NCBI GenBank assembly: GCA_902571865.1
Contig: CACGDO010000002.1
Location: 1-54,959 of the forward strand
Source of the DNA: an uncultured Alphaproteobacteria bacterium
GTDB taxonomy: Bacteria; Pseudomonadota; Alphaproteobacteria; HIMB59; GCA-002718135
Length of the DNA: 54,959 nucleotides
Direction: 5' to 3'
This document shows, piece by piece, positions 16,462 to 26,987 of this stretch (its first letter is position 1; every line of letters starts with the position of its first letter). The position numbers were made by a program, and so were the translations under genes. The notes beneath the pieces were generated by a model that was not told the DNA's origin, did not search any database, and saw nothing but the letters and a program-made list of their open reading frames with translations.

Positions 16462-16596
16462 ATGAAACGTACATACCAACCTAGTAGAGTAATTAGAAAA
16501 AGAAGACACGGTTTTAGGGCTAGAATGGCAACTAAAGCAGGTCGTCAAATCATTAATAGAAGACGTGCAAAAGGAAGAGCTCAGTTAAGCGCTTAA
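16462..16596 (+). CDS. rpmH: 50S ribosomal protein L34
   Basis: 44 residues from ATG 16462 to TAA 16594-16596. The sequence starts [20 protein letters not shown] and ends KGRAQLSA, the near-invariant L34 pattern of basic residues. It stands directly before rnpA, 8 bases apart, as in almost all bacteria. Confidence 0.98.
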   Translation: MKRTYQPSRVIRKRRHGFRARMATKAGRQIINRRRAKGRAQLSA

Positions 16597-16604
16597 TAGG
16601 CCTA

Positions 16605-16934
16605 ATGGCCCATAAAATATTTACAATTAAGAAAAGATCTACTTTCGTCATGGTACGAAATGAAGGAAAGTTTGTTAAAAGTAAAAATATGAATGTTCAA
16701 ATTTTACATAATCAAGATCTAGAAAATTCTATTGGGATAGGATACACAGCATCTAAAAAAATTGGAAATGCAGTTAAAAGAAATAAAGCAAAAAGAATAA
16801 TGAGAGAATTAGCTAGAAAAATACTTATTAATGGTAAAATTAATTCATATTATGTGTTAATAGCTAAAACGTCATTGCTCGAAGAGAAATTTGATAAACT
16901 TTTATTAGAACTTAAGGGAAAGATAAATGGTTAG
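16605..16934 (+). CDS. rnpA: Ribonuclease P protein component
   Basis: 109 residues, strongly basic. The conserved helix [17 protein letters not shown] carries the RNR-like RNA-binding core, and [13 protein letters not shown] precedes it. It assists the catalytic RNA that trims tRNA 5' leaders. The stop overlaps the yidD start by 8 bases. Confidence 0.95.
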   Translation: MAHKIFTIKKRSTFVMVRNEGKFVKSKNMNVQILHNQDLENSIGIGYTASKKIGNAVKRNKAKRIMRELARKILINGKINSYYVLIAKTSLLEEKFDKLLLELKGKING

Positions 16935-17172
16935 TAAGTATATTTCGTTACCTTTAATTGTAATAATTAGACTATACCAATTATTGATCTCTCCAATCCT
17001 TGGGCAGAATTGTCGGTATTTACCAACCTGCTCTGAGTATTCTATTAAAGCATTAAAAGAACATGGTTTATTTAGAGGGTCAATTTTATCGGTGAAAAGA
17101 ATTTCAAGATGTCATCCTTGGGGTTCCCACGGATTTGATCCAGTACCAAAAAAATCTGAGTTAAATAAATGA
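16927..17172 (+). CDS. yidD: Membrane protein insertion efficiency factor YidD
   Basis: 81 residues. An amphipathic N-terminal helix is followed by [15 protein letters not shown] and [17 protein letters not shown], the three-Cys signature of the family. It helps YidC-dependent insertion at the inner membrane. It overlaps yidC by 4 bases, keeping the standard order rnpA-yidD-yidC. Confidence 0.96.
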   Translation: MVSKYISLPLIVIIRLYQLLISPILGQNCRYLPTCSEYSIKALKEHGLFRGSILSVKRISRCHPWGSHGFDPVPKKSELNK

Positions 17173-18896
17173 ACGAGCAAAGAAATTTATATTTGGCTAT
17201 TGGTATTTCAATTGCGATAATTATTTTTTTTCAATTATTATTTCCAACTCAACCAATTCAAACAACATCCTTTGAAGAAGATGAAGTATTAGAGCCTGCA
17301 ACATCCATTGACGGACAAAGCAGCAAAGTTGTTTCAGAAATACAAAGTAGAGATGAAGCTTTAATTCAAACCGACAGAGTTATTTTTAAAAATGCATCCA
17401 TTAAAGGTTCTATAAATTTAAAAGGAGCAATTTTAGATGACCTCATGTTATCAAAATATAAAACTAGCTTAGAACCTGATTCGAATAATATTCAGCTTTT
17501 ATTACCGGATGGGACTGCTAATCCATATTATATTGAAACAGGTTGGAAAGAGCTAAAAAATTCTAACATTGAATTACCTAATTTAGAAACAAATTGGAAA
17601 ACTAACTCTACCACTCTAAGCCCCTCAAGCCCTGTTACACTTAGTTGGACGAATAATAAAAATATAACTTTCAAAATCAACTATCAAGTTGATGATGAGT
17701 ATATGTTTACAATTACACAGGAAATAGAAAATAACAGTGGTGAAGATATTGAAGTTTTTCCATACAGATTAATCAAAAGAATAAACACACCAGATACAAT
17801 TAATTTTTTTATACTTCACGAGGGTTTAATTAGTCTAATAAACGATGAATTATTGGAAAAAAATTATGATGATATTGCCGATGATTGTAATTCATCAATG
17901 CAAACAAAAAAAGAGTTTTGCGATAATAAAACACAAGGAGGTTGGTTAGGTTTTACAGACAAATATTGGATGTCTGCTTTAATTCCTGATGCTGACCAAT
18001 CCATTAACGTCAATTATAGATACGGAAATAATGGACGTGATAGCTATAGGGCAGGTTATGTTGGTCAGATATATAAAATTAACTCGGGTGAAAATATATC
18101 TTACGGCGGAAAATTATTTGTGGGTGCAAAAAAATTAAATGTCTTAAGTGCTTATGATGAAAATCTCTCTATACCAAGATTTACTGATGCAATTGACTGG
18201 GGCTGGTTTAGTTTTTTAACTAAACCTGTTTCATATGCCATTAATTGGTTTTTTGGTTATGCAGGTAATTTTGGTCTAGCAATAATTGCCTTTACCATTT
18301 TAATGCGTTTAATTTTATTCCCACTGGCACAAGCATCTTTTAAATCTATGGCAAAGATGAAAAAACTTCAGCCTGATATGCAAAGATTAAAAGAAACATA
18401 TCCAAATGACAGACAAAAAATGCAGCAAGAACTAATGGCCTTGTATAAAAGAGAGGGAGCTAATCCTGTTGCGGGTTGTCTACCAATTTTAGTACAAATA
18501 CCAATTTTCTTCTCTTTGTATAAAGTGTTGTTTGTTACGATAGAGATGTATCACGCTCCTTTTTATGGATGGATTCATGATCTATCTGCGCCAGACCCAT
18601 TAGGCTTAATGACAATATTTGGATTAGTTCCTTGGGATGTGCCACCTATACTTTCAATAATTGATATTGGTATTCTTCCTATCATTATGGGGTTCACTAT
18701 GTGGTTACAACAAAAACTAAATCCTGCTCCCGCTGATCCGACACAAGCTAGAATTTTTGCATTACTTCCATTTGTATTTACTTTTGTACTAGCTGGTTTT
18801 GCAGCTGGTTTAGTTTTATATTGGTCAGTGAACAATATTTTATCAATTGCACAGCAATGGTATATTCAAAGAAGAATTTTAGCCAAAAATGGCTAG
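17169..18896 (+). CDS. yidC: Membrane protein insertase YidC (Oxa1 family)
   Basis: 575 residues. The N-terminal anchor lies at about 7-25, followed by a large periplasmic beta domain (about 45-340). The Oxa1 core starts near [26 protein letters not shown] and continues through [16 protein letters not shown] and [20 protein letters not shown] to the last helices. The conserved Arg of the hydrophilic groove is in the ILMRLILF segment. It inserts and folds inner-membrane proteins with or without SecYEG. Its stop overlaps engB by 8 bases. Confidence 0.97.
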   Translation: MNEQRNLYLAIGISIAIIIFFQLLFPTQPIQTTSFEEDEVLEPATSIDGQSSKVVSEIQSRDEALIQTDRVIFKNASIKGSINLKGAILDDLMLSKYKTSLEPDSNNIQLLLPDGTANPYYIETGWKELKNSNIELPNLETNWKTNSTTLSPSSPVTLSWTNNKNITFKINYQVDDEYMFTITQEIENNSGEDIEVFPYRLIKRINTPDTINFFILHEGLISLINDELLEKNYDDIADDCNSSMQTKKEFCDNKTQGGWLGFTDKYWMSALIPDADQSINVNYRYGNNGRDSYRAGYVGQIYKINSGENISYGGKLFVGAKKLNVLSAYDENLSIPRFTDAIDWGWFSFLTKPVSYAINWFFGYAGNFGLAIIAFTILMRLILFPLAQASFKSMAKMKKLQPDMQRLKETYPNDRQKMQQELMALYKREGANPVAGCLPILVQIPIFFSLYKVLFVTIEMYHAPFYGWIHDLSAPDPLGLMTIFGLVPWDVPPILSIIDIGILPIIMGFTMWLQQKLNPAPADPTQARIFALLPFVFTFVLAGFAAGLVLYWSVNNILSIAQQWYIQRRILAKNG

Positions 18897-19509
18897 CTTA
18901 AATAAAAATTTAAATAACTTTTTTAATAATAATAAGTTTTTAGGTTCCTTTCAGTCATTTAAAGATATGCCTTATTCAGATATAAAAAAAGAATGTTGTT
19001 TTATAGGTAGATCTAATGTTGGAAAATCTAGTTTAATAAATTCGTTAACTAAAACAAAAAAATTAGCAAAAACTAGTAAAACTCCAGGAAGAACGCAGGC
19101 TATAAATGTTTTTTTAATTAGTGAAAAAATAAATATGATTGATTTACCTGGTTATGGTTTTGCCAAAGTATCAAAAGTTGCACGAGAAAATTTAATGACC
19201 TTGATTGAAGAATATATAGAAAATAGAGATACACTTGACCATGTTTTTTTACTCATTGACTCAAAAGTTGGTATCAAAAATTCTGATATTGATATGTTGG
19301 ATTTATTGAGTGATTGTTCAAGAAAATTTTCAATAATTTTAACTAAAATAGATAAAATATCTAATAACTATTTAGAATATCAAAAAAAATCAATTTTAAG
19401 TTTAATGCAAAATTATGAAAAATCATTTACGAAAATATATCAATCTGAGACCAAAAAAAATAATGGTATTACAGAGATTCAAAGATCTATATACGGGTTA
19501 TCACAATAA
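18889..19509 (+). CDS. engB: Ribosome biogenesis GTPase EngB (YsxC/YihA)
   Basis: 206 residues. G1 GRSNVGKSS (40-48), G2 TPGRTQ, G3 DLPGYGFAKV and G4 TKID are all present. It supports late 50S subunit assembly. It overlaps yidC and is followed 2 bases later by argB, so translation is probably coupled along the run. Confidence 0.96.
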   Translation: MASLNKNLNNFFNNNKFLGSFQSFKDMPYSDIKKECCFIGRSNVGKSSLINSLTKTKKLAKTSKTPGRTQAINVFLISEKINMIDLPGYGFAKVSKVARENLMTLIEEYIENRDTLDHVFLLIDSKVGIKNSDIDMLDLLSDCSRKFSIILTKIDKISNNYLEYQKKSILSLMQNYEKSFTKIYQSETKKNNGITEIQRSIYGLSQ

Positions 19510-19511
19510 AT

Positions 19512-20423
19512 ATGAAATTTGATTTTTTATCAGAGAGTGATCAGGCTTATTTTATTCATAAAGCCTCAACCTTAGTTGAAGCTCTTCCATACATTCGAGA
19601 ACATAGTGGTGATACCATTGTAATAAAATACGGTGGACATGCAATGGGAGATAAAAAACTGTCTGAGAGTTTTTCAAGAGATATTGGGTTATTAAAAGAA
19701 GTAGGTGTGTCACCAATTATTATTCATGGTGGAGGGCCTCAAATTGGTGAGAGACTTAAATCAAAAAATATATCAACACAATTTGTTGAAGGATTACGAG
19801 TTACTGATAAAGAAACAATTAAGGTAGTTGAGGAAGTTTTATCTAAGGATATCAATTCAGAAATAGTAGAATCTATAAGTGAATCTGGAGGAAAAGCGAT
19901 AGGAGTATCTGGTAATGATAACTTAGTAACTGCAACTAAATTGAATGTGGAAATTAAAGACAGTGATTCAAATATTGAAAAAATAGTTGATATTGGTTTT
20001 GTTGGACAACCAAAAAAATTAAACAAAGATATGCTAACTAGCTTTATAAAAAATGGTCAAATACCTGTCATATCTCCTTTAGGTAAGGATGAAAATAATT
20101 TTACATATAATATTAATGCTGACACTGTTGCAGGTTTTATAGCAGGTGAGTTACAGGCAAGTAAATTATTATTACTAACCGATGTACCTGGAATTTTAGA
20201 CAAAGATGAAAAATTAATCTCATCAATAACTTTAGAAGAAGCTAAAAGTATTGCTAATAAAGAATATATTTCTGGAGGTATGAAGCCGAAAATTAATACA
20301 TGTATTGATGCAATGAAAAAAGGTGTTAAAAAATCTACTATTTTAGATGGAAGAATTCCTCATTCAGTAATATTAGAGTTATTCACTGAACATGGAATTG
20401 GTACACAAATAACAAGTAATTAA
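19512..20423 (+). CDS. argB: Acetylglutamate kinase
   Basis: Second step of arginine synthesis: phosphorylates N-acetylglutamate. 303 residues. Motifs are IVIKYGGHAMG near the N-terminus, PIIIHGGGPQIG, NINADTVAGFIAGELQASKLLLLTDVPG, and SGGMKPKINTCIDA near the C-terminus, typical of the arginine-sensitive hexameric type. The stop is immediately followed by the HAD nucleotidase ATG. The engB-argB-nucleotidase-dapD-dapE order is common in alphaproteobacteria. Confidence 0.97.
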   Translation: MKFDFLSESDQAYFIHKASTLVEALPYIREHSGDTIVIKYGGHAMGDKKLSESFSRDIGLLKEVGVSPIIIHGGGPQIGERLKSKNISTQFVEGLRVTDKETIKVVEEVLSKDINSEIVESISESGGKAIGVSGNDNLVTATKLNVEIKDSDSNIEKIVDIGFVGQPKKLNKDMLTSFIKNGQIPVISPLGKDENNFTYNINADTVAGFIAGELQASKLLLLTDVPGILDKDEKLISSITLEEAKSIANKEYISGGMKPKINTCIDAMKKGVKKSTILDGRIPHSVILELFTEHGIGTQITSN

Positions 20424-21098
20424 ATGAGCTTTAAAGATAACATCAATACCTGGATATTTGATCTAGACAATACACTTTATTCTGCAGACAGTGGAATTTT
20501 TCAGCAAGTACATAAGTTAATGGGTGAGTTTGTAGCTAAAAATTTAAATATGGAATTAGTTGAAGCAAAAAAACTACAAGCAAAATATTACAAGCAACAT
20601 GGCACTACATTAAGAGGTATGATGGATAATCATGGTGTAGATCCTGATTATTTTTTAGAAGAAGTTCATAAGTTAGATTACTCAATTGTTGGTCCAAATC
20701 AAAATCTTAATGATGAATTATATAAACTTGAGGGAAGAAAAATTATTTATACAAATGCAAATAAGCAGCATGTCTTAGATGTGTTAGAGAAAATAAATCT
20801 AACAAACTTTTTTGATGAAATATATGATATTAAAATGGCTGATTATATTCCTAAGCCAGAAATTTCTCCATATGAAAAAATTATTGAATTATTTGATATC
20901 GAAGCAAATAAATCCGCAATGTTTGATGATATTGCAAAGAATTTAGTTCCAGCAAAAAAAGTTGGTTTTACACCTGTCTGGGTTGATGCTGGTTATGAGA
21001 ATTTTTCCGATGATATTGAAGCATCTAAAGAATATTTAGATTTTCAAACAAGAGATTTGAGTTTATTTTTAAAAGATGTAAATGAGGGTAAAATATGA
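20424..21098 (+). CDS. HAD-superfamily pyrimidine 5'-nucleotidase-like hydrolase
   Basis: 224 residues. HAD motif I is [17 protein letters not shown], with nucleophile D13 and acid/base D15. Motif II is IIYTNANK, and motif III/IV is the [10 protein letters not shown] and MFDDIAKNL region. It resembles the Sdt1/PHM8 pyrimidine 5'-nucleotidase group that sits between argB and dapD in alphaproteobacteria. Substrate cannot be told from sequence. The end overlaps dapD by 4 bases. Confidence 0.88.
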   Translation: MSFKDNINTWIFDLDNTLYSADSGIFQQVHKLMGEFVAKNLNMELVEAKKLQAKYYKQHGTTLRGMMDNHGVDPDYFLEEVHKLDYSIVGPNQNLNDELYKLEGRKIIYTNANKQHVLDVLEKINLTNFFDEIYDIKMADYIPKPEISPYEKIIELFDIEANKSAMFDDIAKNLVPAKKVGFTPVWVDAGYENFSDDIEASKEYLDFQTRDLSLFLKDVNEGKI

Positions 21099-21919
21099 GT
21101 GATCTCGAAAAAATTATAAATGATGCCTTTGAGGATAGAGATAATATTAATGTCAATACTGCAGGTCATATTAGAAATGCAGTAGATGAAACTTTAAACA
21201 AACTTGATAGTGGAAGCTTAAGGGTTTGTGAAAAAATTAATAATGAATGGCAAGTTAATCAATGGATTAAAAAGGCAATTCTATTAAGTTTCAGATTAAA
21301 TGATAATGAAATAATTAAAGCATCGCATGCCACTTGGTTTGACAAAGTAGAAAGTAAAACTGCAAATTGGACTAAAGATGATCATCTAAAAGCAGGATTT
21401 CGATATGTACCAGACGCAGTTGTAAGAAAATCTGCATTTATTGCTAAAGGTGTTGTTTTAATGCCTTCTTTTGTAAATCTTGGTGCATATGTTGATGAAG
21501 GTACAATGATTGATACTTGGGCAACAGTTGGATCGTGTGCGCAAATAGGTAAAAACTGTCATATTTCTGGAGGCGCTGGTATTGGGGGTGTACTTGAACC
21601 TCTCCAAGCAAATCCAGTAATTATTGAAGACAATTGTTTTATTGGAGCAAGAAGTGAAGTGGCTGAAGGTGTTATTGTTGGTGAAGGTGCGGTTTTATCA
21701 ATGGGTGTATTTATTGGGGCATCTACAAAAATAGTCGATCGATCAACTGGGGAAATTCATATGGGAAAAGTTCCAGCGTATTCAGTTGTGGTACCAGGTA
21801 CGTTACCAGGAAAAAAAGAAGGGGATATTAATCCTTCTTTATACTGTGCTGTTATTGTTAAAAGAGTTGATGAAAAAACTAGAAGCAAAACATCAATCAA
21901 TGATCTTTTAAGAGATTAA
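21095..21919 (+). CDS. dapD: 2,3,4,5-tetrahydropyridine-2,6-dicarboxylate N-succinyltransferase
   Basis: Fourth dedicated step of the succinylase route to lysine and meso-diaminopimelate. 274 residues, typical. The left-handed beta-helix is seen in hexapeptide repeats from about residue 105 to 230 ([57 protein letters not shown]). The [20 protein letters not shown] stretch is diagnostic. A 1-base overlap joins it to dapE. Confidence 0.97.
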   Translation: MSDLEKIINDAFEDRDNINVNTAGHIRNAVDETLNKLDSGSLRVCEKINNEWQVNQWIKKAILLSFRLNDNEIIKASHATWFDKVESKTANWTKDDHLKAGFRYVPDAVVRKSAFIAKGVVLMPSFVNLGAYVDEGTMIDTWATVGSCAQIGKNCHISGGAGIGGVLEPLQANPVIIEDNCFIGARSEVAEGVIVGEGAVLSMGVFIGASTKIVDRSTGEIHMGKVPAYSVVVPGTLPGKKEGDINPSLYCAVIVKRVDEKTRSKTSINDLLRD

Positions 21920-23097
21920 TGTCAGAAATTAATTTTGATCCAGTTACTCTTACACAGTCCTTAGTTAAATGTGCAAGTGTAACTCCAAAAGATGAGGGGG
22001 CTTTAACAGTCGTTGAAAATCATCTAAGTGCTATAGGATGTGACTGTCATCAATTAACTTTCTCTGGAAACAATTCTTATGAAGTAAAAAATTTATTTGC
22101 AACGATAGGAAATGAAGGAAAGCATTTTGCTTATGCTGGTCACACAGATGTAGTTCCAGTAGGAAATGAAAGTTCTTGGAAATACCCGCCTTTTTCAGCA
22201 AAAATAGATGAAGGTAAACTTTATGGAAGAGGTAGTGAAGATATGAAAAGCAGTGTTGCTTGTTTCATTAGTGCCGCTAAAAGATTTGTAAATAAATATG
22301 AAAATATTCCAGGTAAGATTTCATTTATTATTACAGGAGATGAAGAAAGAGACTCTGTAAACGGCACACCAAGAATTCTTGAATGGGCAAGTAAACAAAA
22401 TTATAAATTTGATCATTGTCTAGTTGGTGAACCAACTTCTAAAAATGAGGTCGGCGATAAAGTAAAAATTGGAAGAAGAGGATCAGTTAGTTTCTTTTTT
22501 CAGGTAAAAGGTATTCAAGGACATACAGCGAATTCTCATTTAGCTGAAAATTCTTCACATCACTTAGTGAATTTATTAAATAGTATATTAGAAGAGCCGC
22601 TAGATGAAGGTAATGAAAATTTTTTACCAACATCAGTTCAAATCGCTACTATTGATATTGGCAACCCTGTTCAAAACGTAATTCCAGAATTAGCTAAAGC
22701 AACAGTTAATATTAGATTTAATGATATGCACTCATCTGACTCACTTATAAAATGGATTGATAATAAAATAGAAAAGATTTTCTCTAAACTGGAAAACGCT
22801 AGTTGCACTTATACTTATGATGCAACAGCTGAGTCATTTTTGAATAAAGCCGGTGATTTATATAATATTATTTCAAAATCAATTTCTGATGTCACAGGCA
22901 GAAACAGCCCACCTGAGCAAGCAACCGATGGTGGCACTTCTGATGCAAGATATATAAAGAACTATTGTGAAGTAGTAGAGTTAGGTCTTAGAAATCAAAC
23001 TCTTCATAAAGTAGATGAATTTGTTTTTGTTGAAGATATTATTAAATTAGAAAATATTTATTTTAGAATTTTAGAAAATTATTTTGATGTCAATTAA
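21919..23097 (+). CDS. dapE: Succinyl-diaminopimelate desuccinylase
   Basis: 392 residues, M20 di-zinc hydrolase. Candidate ligands are H75 and D77 in AYAGHTDVVPVG, D108 in GRGSEDMKS, and E142/E143 in TGDEERD. The dimerisation domain contains GRRGSVSFFFQVKGIQGHTA. The C-terminal GGTSDARYIK is diagnostic of DapE. It releases succinate and LL-diaminopimelate. In many alphaproteobacteria truA follows directly. Here a 13-kb accessory block intervenes, and the first gene of that block converges with a 4-base overlap. Confidence 0.96.
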   Translation: MSEINFDPVTLTQSLVKCASVTPKDEGALTVVENHLSAIGCDCHQLTFSGNNSYEVKNLFATIGNEGKHFAYAGHTDVVPVGNESSWKYPPFSAKIDEGKLYGRGSEDMKSSVACFISAAKRFVNKYENIPGKISFIITGDEERDSVNGTPRILEWASKQNYKFDHCLVGEPTSKNEVGDKVKIGRRGSVSFFFQVKGIQGHTANSHLAENSSHHLVNLLNSILEEPLDEGNENFLPTSVQIATIDIGNPVQNVIPELAKATVNIRFNDMHSSDSLIKWIDNKIEKIFSKLENASCTYTYDATAESFLNKAGDLYNIISKSISDVTGRNSPPEQATDGGTSDARYIKNYCEVVELGLRNQTLHKVDEFVFVEDIIKLENIYFRILENYFDVN

Positions 23098-24026
23098 TAT
23101 CCATCAGATGGATTAACATCTGATTTTACATTTTTATTTTTTCTTAGTTTTTTATATTTGGAATACATATATTTAACAGATGGCTCTATAGCTGTTACAC
23201 CTGCTACATGTGGTGTAATTGTTACATTTGGTAATTTCCAAAATTGACTACTTGATTTTAAAGGTTCATTTTTAAAGACATCCAAATAAGCATAAAAATT
23301 TTTGTTTTTCTTTAAATGATTTACAAGGTCTTTCTCTTCAATTGCATTTCCTCTACCTATATTTATTAAGCAAGAATTTTTTTTCATATTTTTTAAAAAC
23401 TTTTTATTTATTATATTATTTGTTTGAGGTGTTGATGGTAAAATAGAAACAATAACATCAGAGCTTTTAATAAAACTTGTAATATTTTTACCCGTATATA
23501 TTTTTACATTTTTTACTTTTGCTCGATTTTTTTTATATGCAATAACATTATAATTTAATTTATTTAGTAATCTTGCAATATGATTACCAAGAAAGCCTAG
23601 ACCTAAAATACCTACTGTTAAATTTTTATTATCAATTGGTGTTCTTTCGCCAGACCAGTAATGTTTAATTTGAGAATTTTGAAAAATTTTAAAATTTAAT
23701 TGATAATTTAATATTTGAGCTAGAGAATAATTGGCAATTCTCTCCCCCATTTCTTCATCTTTTATTCTGATTATAGGAATTTTCTTATTATAATTTTTTA
23801 GTTTTAAAATGTGATCTACACCAGCACCCATAGAAAAAATGACTTTGAGATTTTTTAGTCTTGAGAGAATATCATCTGGTAGATTCCAAATTATTGCACA
23901 GTTTACATCATTAAATTTTTTATAATCCTTTATAGAAATTATTTTTTCGTTTTTAAAATATTTTTTTATTGTTTTTTTCCAAACATCTATCTTATCAAAT
24001 GTTGTATTATGAAATAATATTGTCAT
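23094..24026 (-). CDS. D-isomer-specific 2-hydroxyacid dehydrogenase, GhrA-like
   Basis: 310 residues. The Rossmann motif is GLGFLG (142-147). The C-terminal catalytic features are SINIGRGN-like LINIGRGNAIEE, DVFKNEPL and TPHVAGVT with the catalytic His. Length and the KVIFSMGAGVDHIL segment match glyoxylate/hydroxypyruvate reductase A. It would reduce a short 2-keto acid with NAD(P)H. Last gene of the minus-strand run that starts at the substrate-binding protein (31958). It overlaps the glycosyltransferase gene by ATGA, so it may act on the keto-acid product of that pathway. Lys-rich and very AT-rich. Confidence 0.85.
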   Translation of the reverse strand: MTILFHNTTFDKIDVWKKTIKKYFKNEKIISIKDYKKFNDVNCAIIWNLPDDILSRLKNLKVIFSMGAGVDHILKLKNYNKKIPIIRIKDEEMGERIANYSLAQILNYQLNFKIFQNSQIKHYWSGERTPIDNKNLTVGILGLGFLGNHIARLLNKLNYNVIAYKKNRAKVKNVKIYTGKNITSFIKSSDVIVSILPSTPQTNNIINKKFLKNMKKNSCLINIGRGNAIEEKDLVNHLKKNKNFYAYLDVFKNEPLKSSSQFWKLPNVTITPHVAGVTAIEPSVKYMYSKYKKLRKNKNVKSDVNPSDGY

Positions 24027-25126
24027 TGAATTTCTTTAATTAAATCATTATATTTTTTGATTTGAATATCCCAGTTAAGTTCATTTTCTGCTCTAATTTT
24101 AGCATTTTGACCAAGCGTTAATCTGTCTTCATTATTATCTATCAAGCCTTTTATTGCTTCATCTAATTCATCAATATCTTTTATTATTAAACCTGTTTTA
24201 TTGTGTATTACAGCTTCAGGAGTACCCCCTATATCTGATGCTATTGAGGGTATTTTAAAATTTGCTGCTTCTATGTAGGCTATACCAAACCCTTCAATAG
24301 ATTTCGATGAACTCTCATCTAGGGTTGGCATTATCATTAAATCAGTATTAGAGAATATATAATTTTTTTGATTTTCGTTAACGGTGCCAACTAAATTTAC
24401 ATTATCTTGAAGATTGTATTCTTTAATTTTATTTTTAATACTATCTAGTTCCTCGCCTTCACCTGCAATTATGTATTGAATATTAGGAAAATATTTTTTT
24501 AAGTTCATTATAGATTTTAAAATTAAAGCATGACCTTTTCTCTTTTCAAGTCTTGCAAGAGTAAGTAATTTTGGAGAACCTTGGTTTAAACTTATATTTT
24601 CTTCAATATAATTTTTTTTAATATTAATACCTGGGTATATTATTTTAACATTTTTAAAATTATTACTTATTTTATTTAGTAAATTTTTTGTGTAGTTTGA
24701 ATTTACTACTATTGCATTTGCATGTTCTAATATTTTTTTTACACGTTTATGATGTTTATCATTTTTAATTATTATTTCATTACCATGAGCTAAGCTGATA
24801 ACTGGTATTTTATTTTTTTTAAGAAAATCTATTGTTACTTCAAGGCTTTTCCAACTATCACTGATTACAGCATCAATTTTTGAAGAATAGCATATTCTCT
24901 TAAGTTCATAGTATTTTTTTCTATTTCTTAAGAACTTAATACCTCGAAATCTTTTAGTAGAAAAATTTATTTCTTTTTGATCAAAAATATTATCTTTTTC
25001 AAAATTCTGTTGATCTGCTAATACTACAACATCATTAGAATGACTTAGATGCAATGCTATATTGTACATCAAGGTTTCTATTCCTCCAACTCGTGAAGGA
25101 AAGCATTGTGTTAATAATACAATCAT
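24023..25126 (-). CDS. Glycosyltransferase family 4 (GT-B fold)
   Basis: 367 residues. The N-terminal domain begins with the donor/acceptor loop RVGGIETLMYNIALHLS. The C-terminal domain has LLTLARLEKRKGHALILKSI and the GT4 E-x7-E region EGFGIAYIEAANFKIPSIAS. It transfers a sugar from a nucleotide-sugar donor, with the acceptor unknown. An assembly enzyme next to catabolic and uptake genes is unexpected. It could make a storage or osmolyte glycoside instead of a surface glycan. The gap to the Gfo/Idh gene is 23 bases. Confidence 0.85.
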   Translation of the reverse strand: MIVLLTQCFPSRVGGIETLMYNIALHLSHSNDVVVLADQQNFEKDNIFDQKEINFSTKRFRGIKFLRNRKKYYELKRICYSSKIDAVISDSWKSLEVTIDFLKKNKIPVISLAHGNEIIIKNDKHHKRVKKILEHANAIVVNSNYTKNLLNKISNNFKNVKIIYPGINIKKNYIEENISLNQGSPKLLTLARLEKRKGHALILKSIMNLKKYFPNIQYIIAGEGEELDSIKNKIKEYNLQDNVNLVGTVNENQKNYIFSNTDLMIMPTLDESSSKSIEGFGIAYIEAANFKIPSIASDIGGTPEAVIHNKTGLIIKDIDELDEAIKGLIDNNEDRLTLGQNAKIRAENELNWDIQIKKYNDLIKEIQ

Positions 25127-25149
25127 TTTTTTTAATATATCAAAACTAA

Positions 25150-26154
25150 TTAATTAATTAAGTCTATTGGTATACCTTTATTAATCGACTCCTTCATTGC
25201 AAATACTACTTTTTCTGCATCAAAAGCATCATTTAGATTTACATCAGGTTTTTTATCAAAAATACAATCATCGATAAATTTATCTAAATTTCTTTTAAGA
25301 CAGCCGTCTACTTTTGTATCAATGATTGGCCAATGAACCATATCTGGTTTCTGAAAACTGCTCTCTGTTTGTACTGATAAACCTGTAGATGAACCTTCTA
25401 TAATAATTGAACCTTTATCTCCAATTATATGTAAAGCCGGATCAAGAAATTCAGGTTGGTTTTTTGGTAAAACCCATGATGTTTCAAAAGATGCAATACT
25501 TCCATCAGCAAATTTCATTAATGCCAATACTGCATCATGAGAATTAAATTTTTCACATTCCCTAATTACTGCTTCAGCAAATACTCTTGTGGGTTTAGAT
25601 TTATTGATGGACATTATCATTTGAATATCGTGAATAAGTGTTGAAGATAAAAGATCAGTCCAGGGAGCATATATTTCTATACCAGCTCTACTGCCTCTTC
25701 TTCTTGCAAAACAAGAAACTAAATTTCCTATTTCATTCTGTCTAACTTTTTGTTTCATTAATTTATATCTTGGATCTTCATGAAGAATAAAATTGACTGA
25801 TATAATTTTATTATAATCTTTAGTCCTATCGACTAATAATTTTATTTGATTTAAATCTTTGCCTAATGGTTTTTCTAAAAAAATCATCAAGCCTTTCTCC
25901 ATTGATAAAACTGTCGGTTCAATTCTAATTTGTTCTGGTGTAGCTATACTAATTGCATCTAAGTCTTCTGACTTAATTAATTTTTCAAAATTTTCATAAG
26001 CTTTACAATTAAATTGTTTTGCAACTGAATTTACTTTTTCTTTATTTATATCACATACTGCAACAAGTTCAGCATTTGGGTTTCTGAAAAATGTTTCAGC
26101 ATGGAAGGTGCCTACTAGCCCTGTGCCTATTACTGCTATTTTTTTTTTAGTCAT
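25150..26154 (-). CDS. Gfo/Idh/MocA family oxidoreductase
   Basis: 334 residues. The N-terminal Rossmann fold shows GTGLVGTFHAETFFRNPNAE and AVCD. The diagnostic EKPLGKD lies at about residue 94, followed by the C-terminal alpha/beta domain. It is probably an NAD(P)-dependent dehydrogenase of a sugar or cyclitol, such as myo- or scyllo-inositol. It abuts the permease gene (1-base overlap), so it is in the uptake operon and probably oxidises the imported compound. Exact substrate is not readable. Confidence 0.88.
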   Translation of the reverse strand: MTKKKIAVIGTGLVGTFHAETFFRNPNAELVAVCDINKEKVNSVAKQFNCKAYENFEKLIKSEDLDAISIATPEQIRIEPTVLSMEKGLMIFLEKPLGKDLNQIKLLVDRTKDYNKIISVNFILHEDPRYKLMKQKVRQNEIGNLVSCFARRRGSRAGIEIYAPWTDLLSSTLIHDIQMIMSINKSKPTRVFAEAVIRECEKFNSHDAVLALMKFADGSIASFETSWVLPKNQPEFLDPALHIIGDKGSIIIEGSSTGLSVQTESSFQKPDMVHWPIIDTKVDGCLKRNLDKFIDDCIFDKKPDVNLNDAFDAEKVVFAMKESINKGIPIDLIN

Positions 26155-26987
26155 TATTTATTACTGCCTGTTAATACTACTTTTGTAATATATTGTTGAA
26201 AAAAAATCATCAGTATTGTTACGGGTATTAGAGTTATAATAGCAGCTGCAGCCTGTTGTCCAATTTTAATATCTATAGTGCTTCTAAATAATCCTAAGGC
26301 TACCGTTGATATTTTTAAATTATTTGTAAAAATAAGTGGTGTTAAAAATTCAACCCAAGACAAGATAAAAGCAAAAATAAATGCTGCTATTATACCAGGT
26401 CTTAACAAGGGAAAAATAATATAAAATAGAATTTGAAAAGTAGAGCATCCGTCTATTTTAGCAGCCTCCTCAACCTCAATAGGTAATTTATCAATAAACG
26501 ATTTTAGTATCCATATGACAAAAGGTAAAATAAATGCTGTGTAAGGAACAGCTAAGCTTAATATTGTATCATCTAACTGATAAGAAACTAATATTACAAA
26601 CAAAGGTATTACAAAAAGTATTGTAGGTAAAAAATAAATAGAAATTAGAGATCCAAGAATTATATTTTTTGCAGGTAAGTTCAATCTTGATAAAGAGTAT
26701 GCTGCTGGAAAACCTAAAATTAAACATAAAAAAGATGTGAGAATTGAGATAATCAAACTATTTTTCATACCTACATATAAATTAGATATATGGTCAGGTT
26801 TTAAAACTTCTGCAAAATGTGAAAAAATAATTTCTTTTGGAAAAAAAGATAGATTCCTTGATCTTATAATATTTTCTGGCTGTATACTTGTTAATATCAA
26901 TCCATAGAGTGGAAAGAACATTATCAAAAAAACTATAAATGCAAATACATAGATAAAAAATTTTTTTAATAACAAATTTGTTCTCAT
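26154..26987 (-). CDS. Sugar-type ABC transporter permease (MalG/UgpE-like)
   Basis: 277 residues with six hydrophobic segments. The EAA loop reads LPIEVEEAAKIDGCSTFQILFYIIFPLLRPG. The N-terminus ends a first helix with FFPLYGLILTSIQP, typical of CUT1 MalG-like subunits. It forms a heterodimer with the permease just upstream (4-base overlap). No ATPase gene is present in the run. Confidence 0.92.
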   Translation of the reverse strand: MRTNLLLKKFFIYVFAFIVFLIMFFPLYGLILTSIQPENIIRSRNLSFFPKEIIFSHFAEVLKPDHISNLYVGMKNSLIISILTSFLCLILGFPAAYSLSRLNLPAKNIILGSLISIYFLPTILFVIPLFVILVSYQLDDTILSLAVPYTAFILPFVIWILKSFIDKLPIEVEEAAKIDGCSTFQILFYIIFPLLRPGIIAAFIFAFILSWVEFLTPLIFTNNLKISTVALGLFRSTIDIKIGQQAAAAIITLIPVTILMIFFQQYITKVVLTGSNK

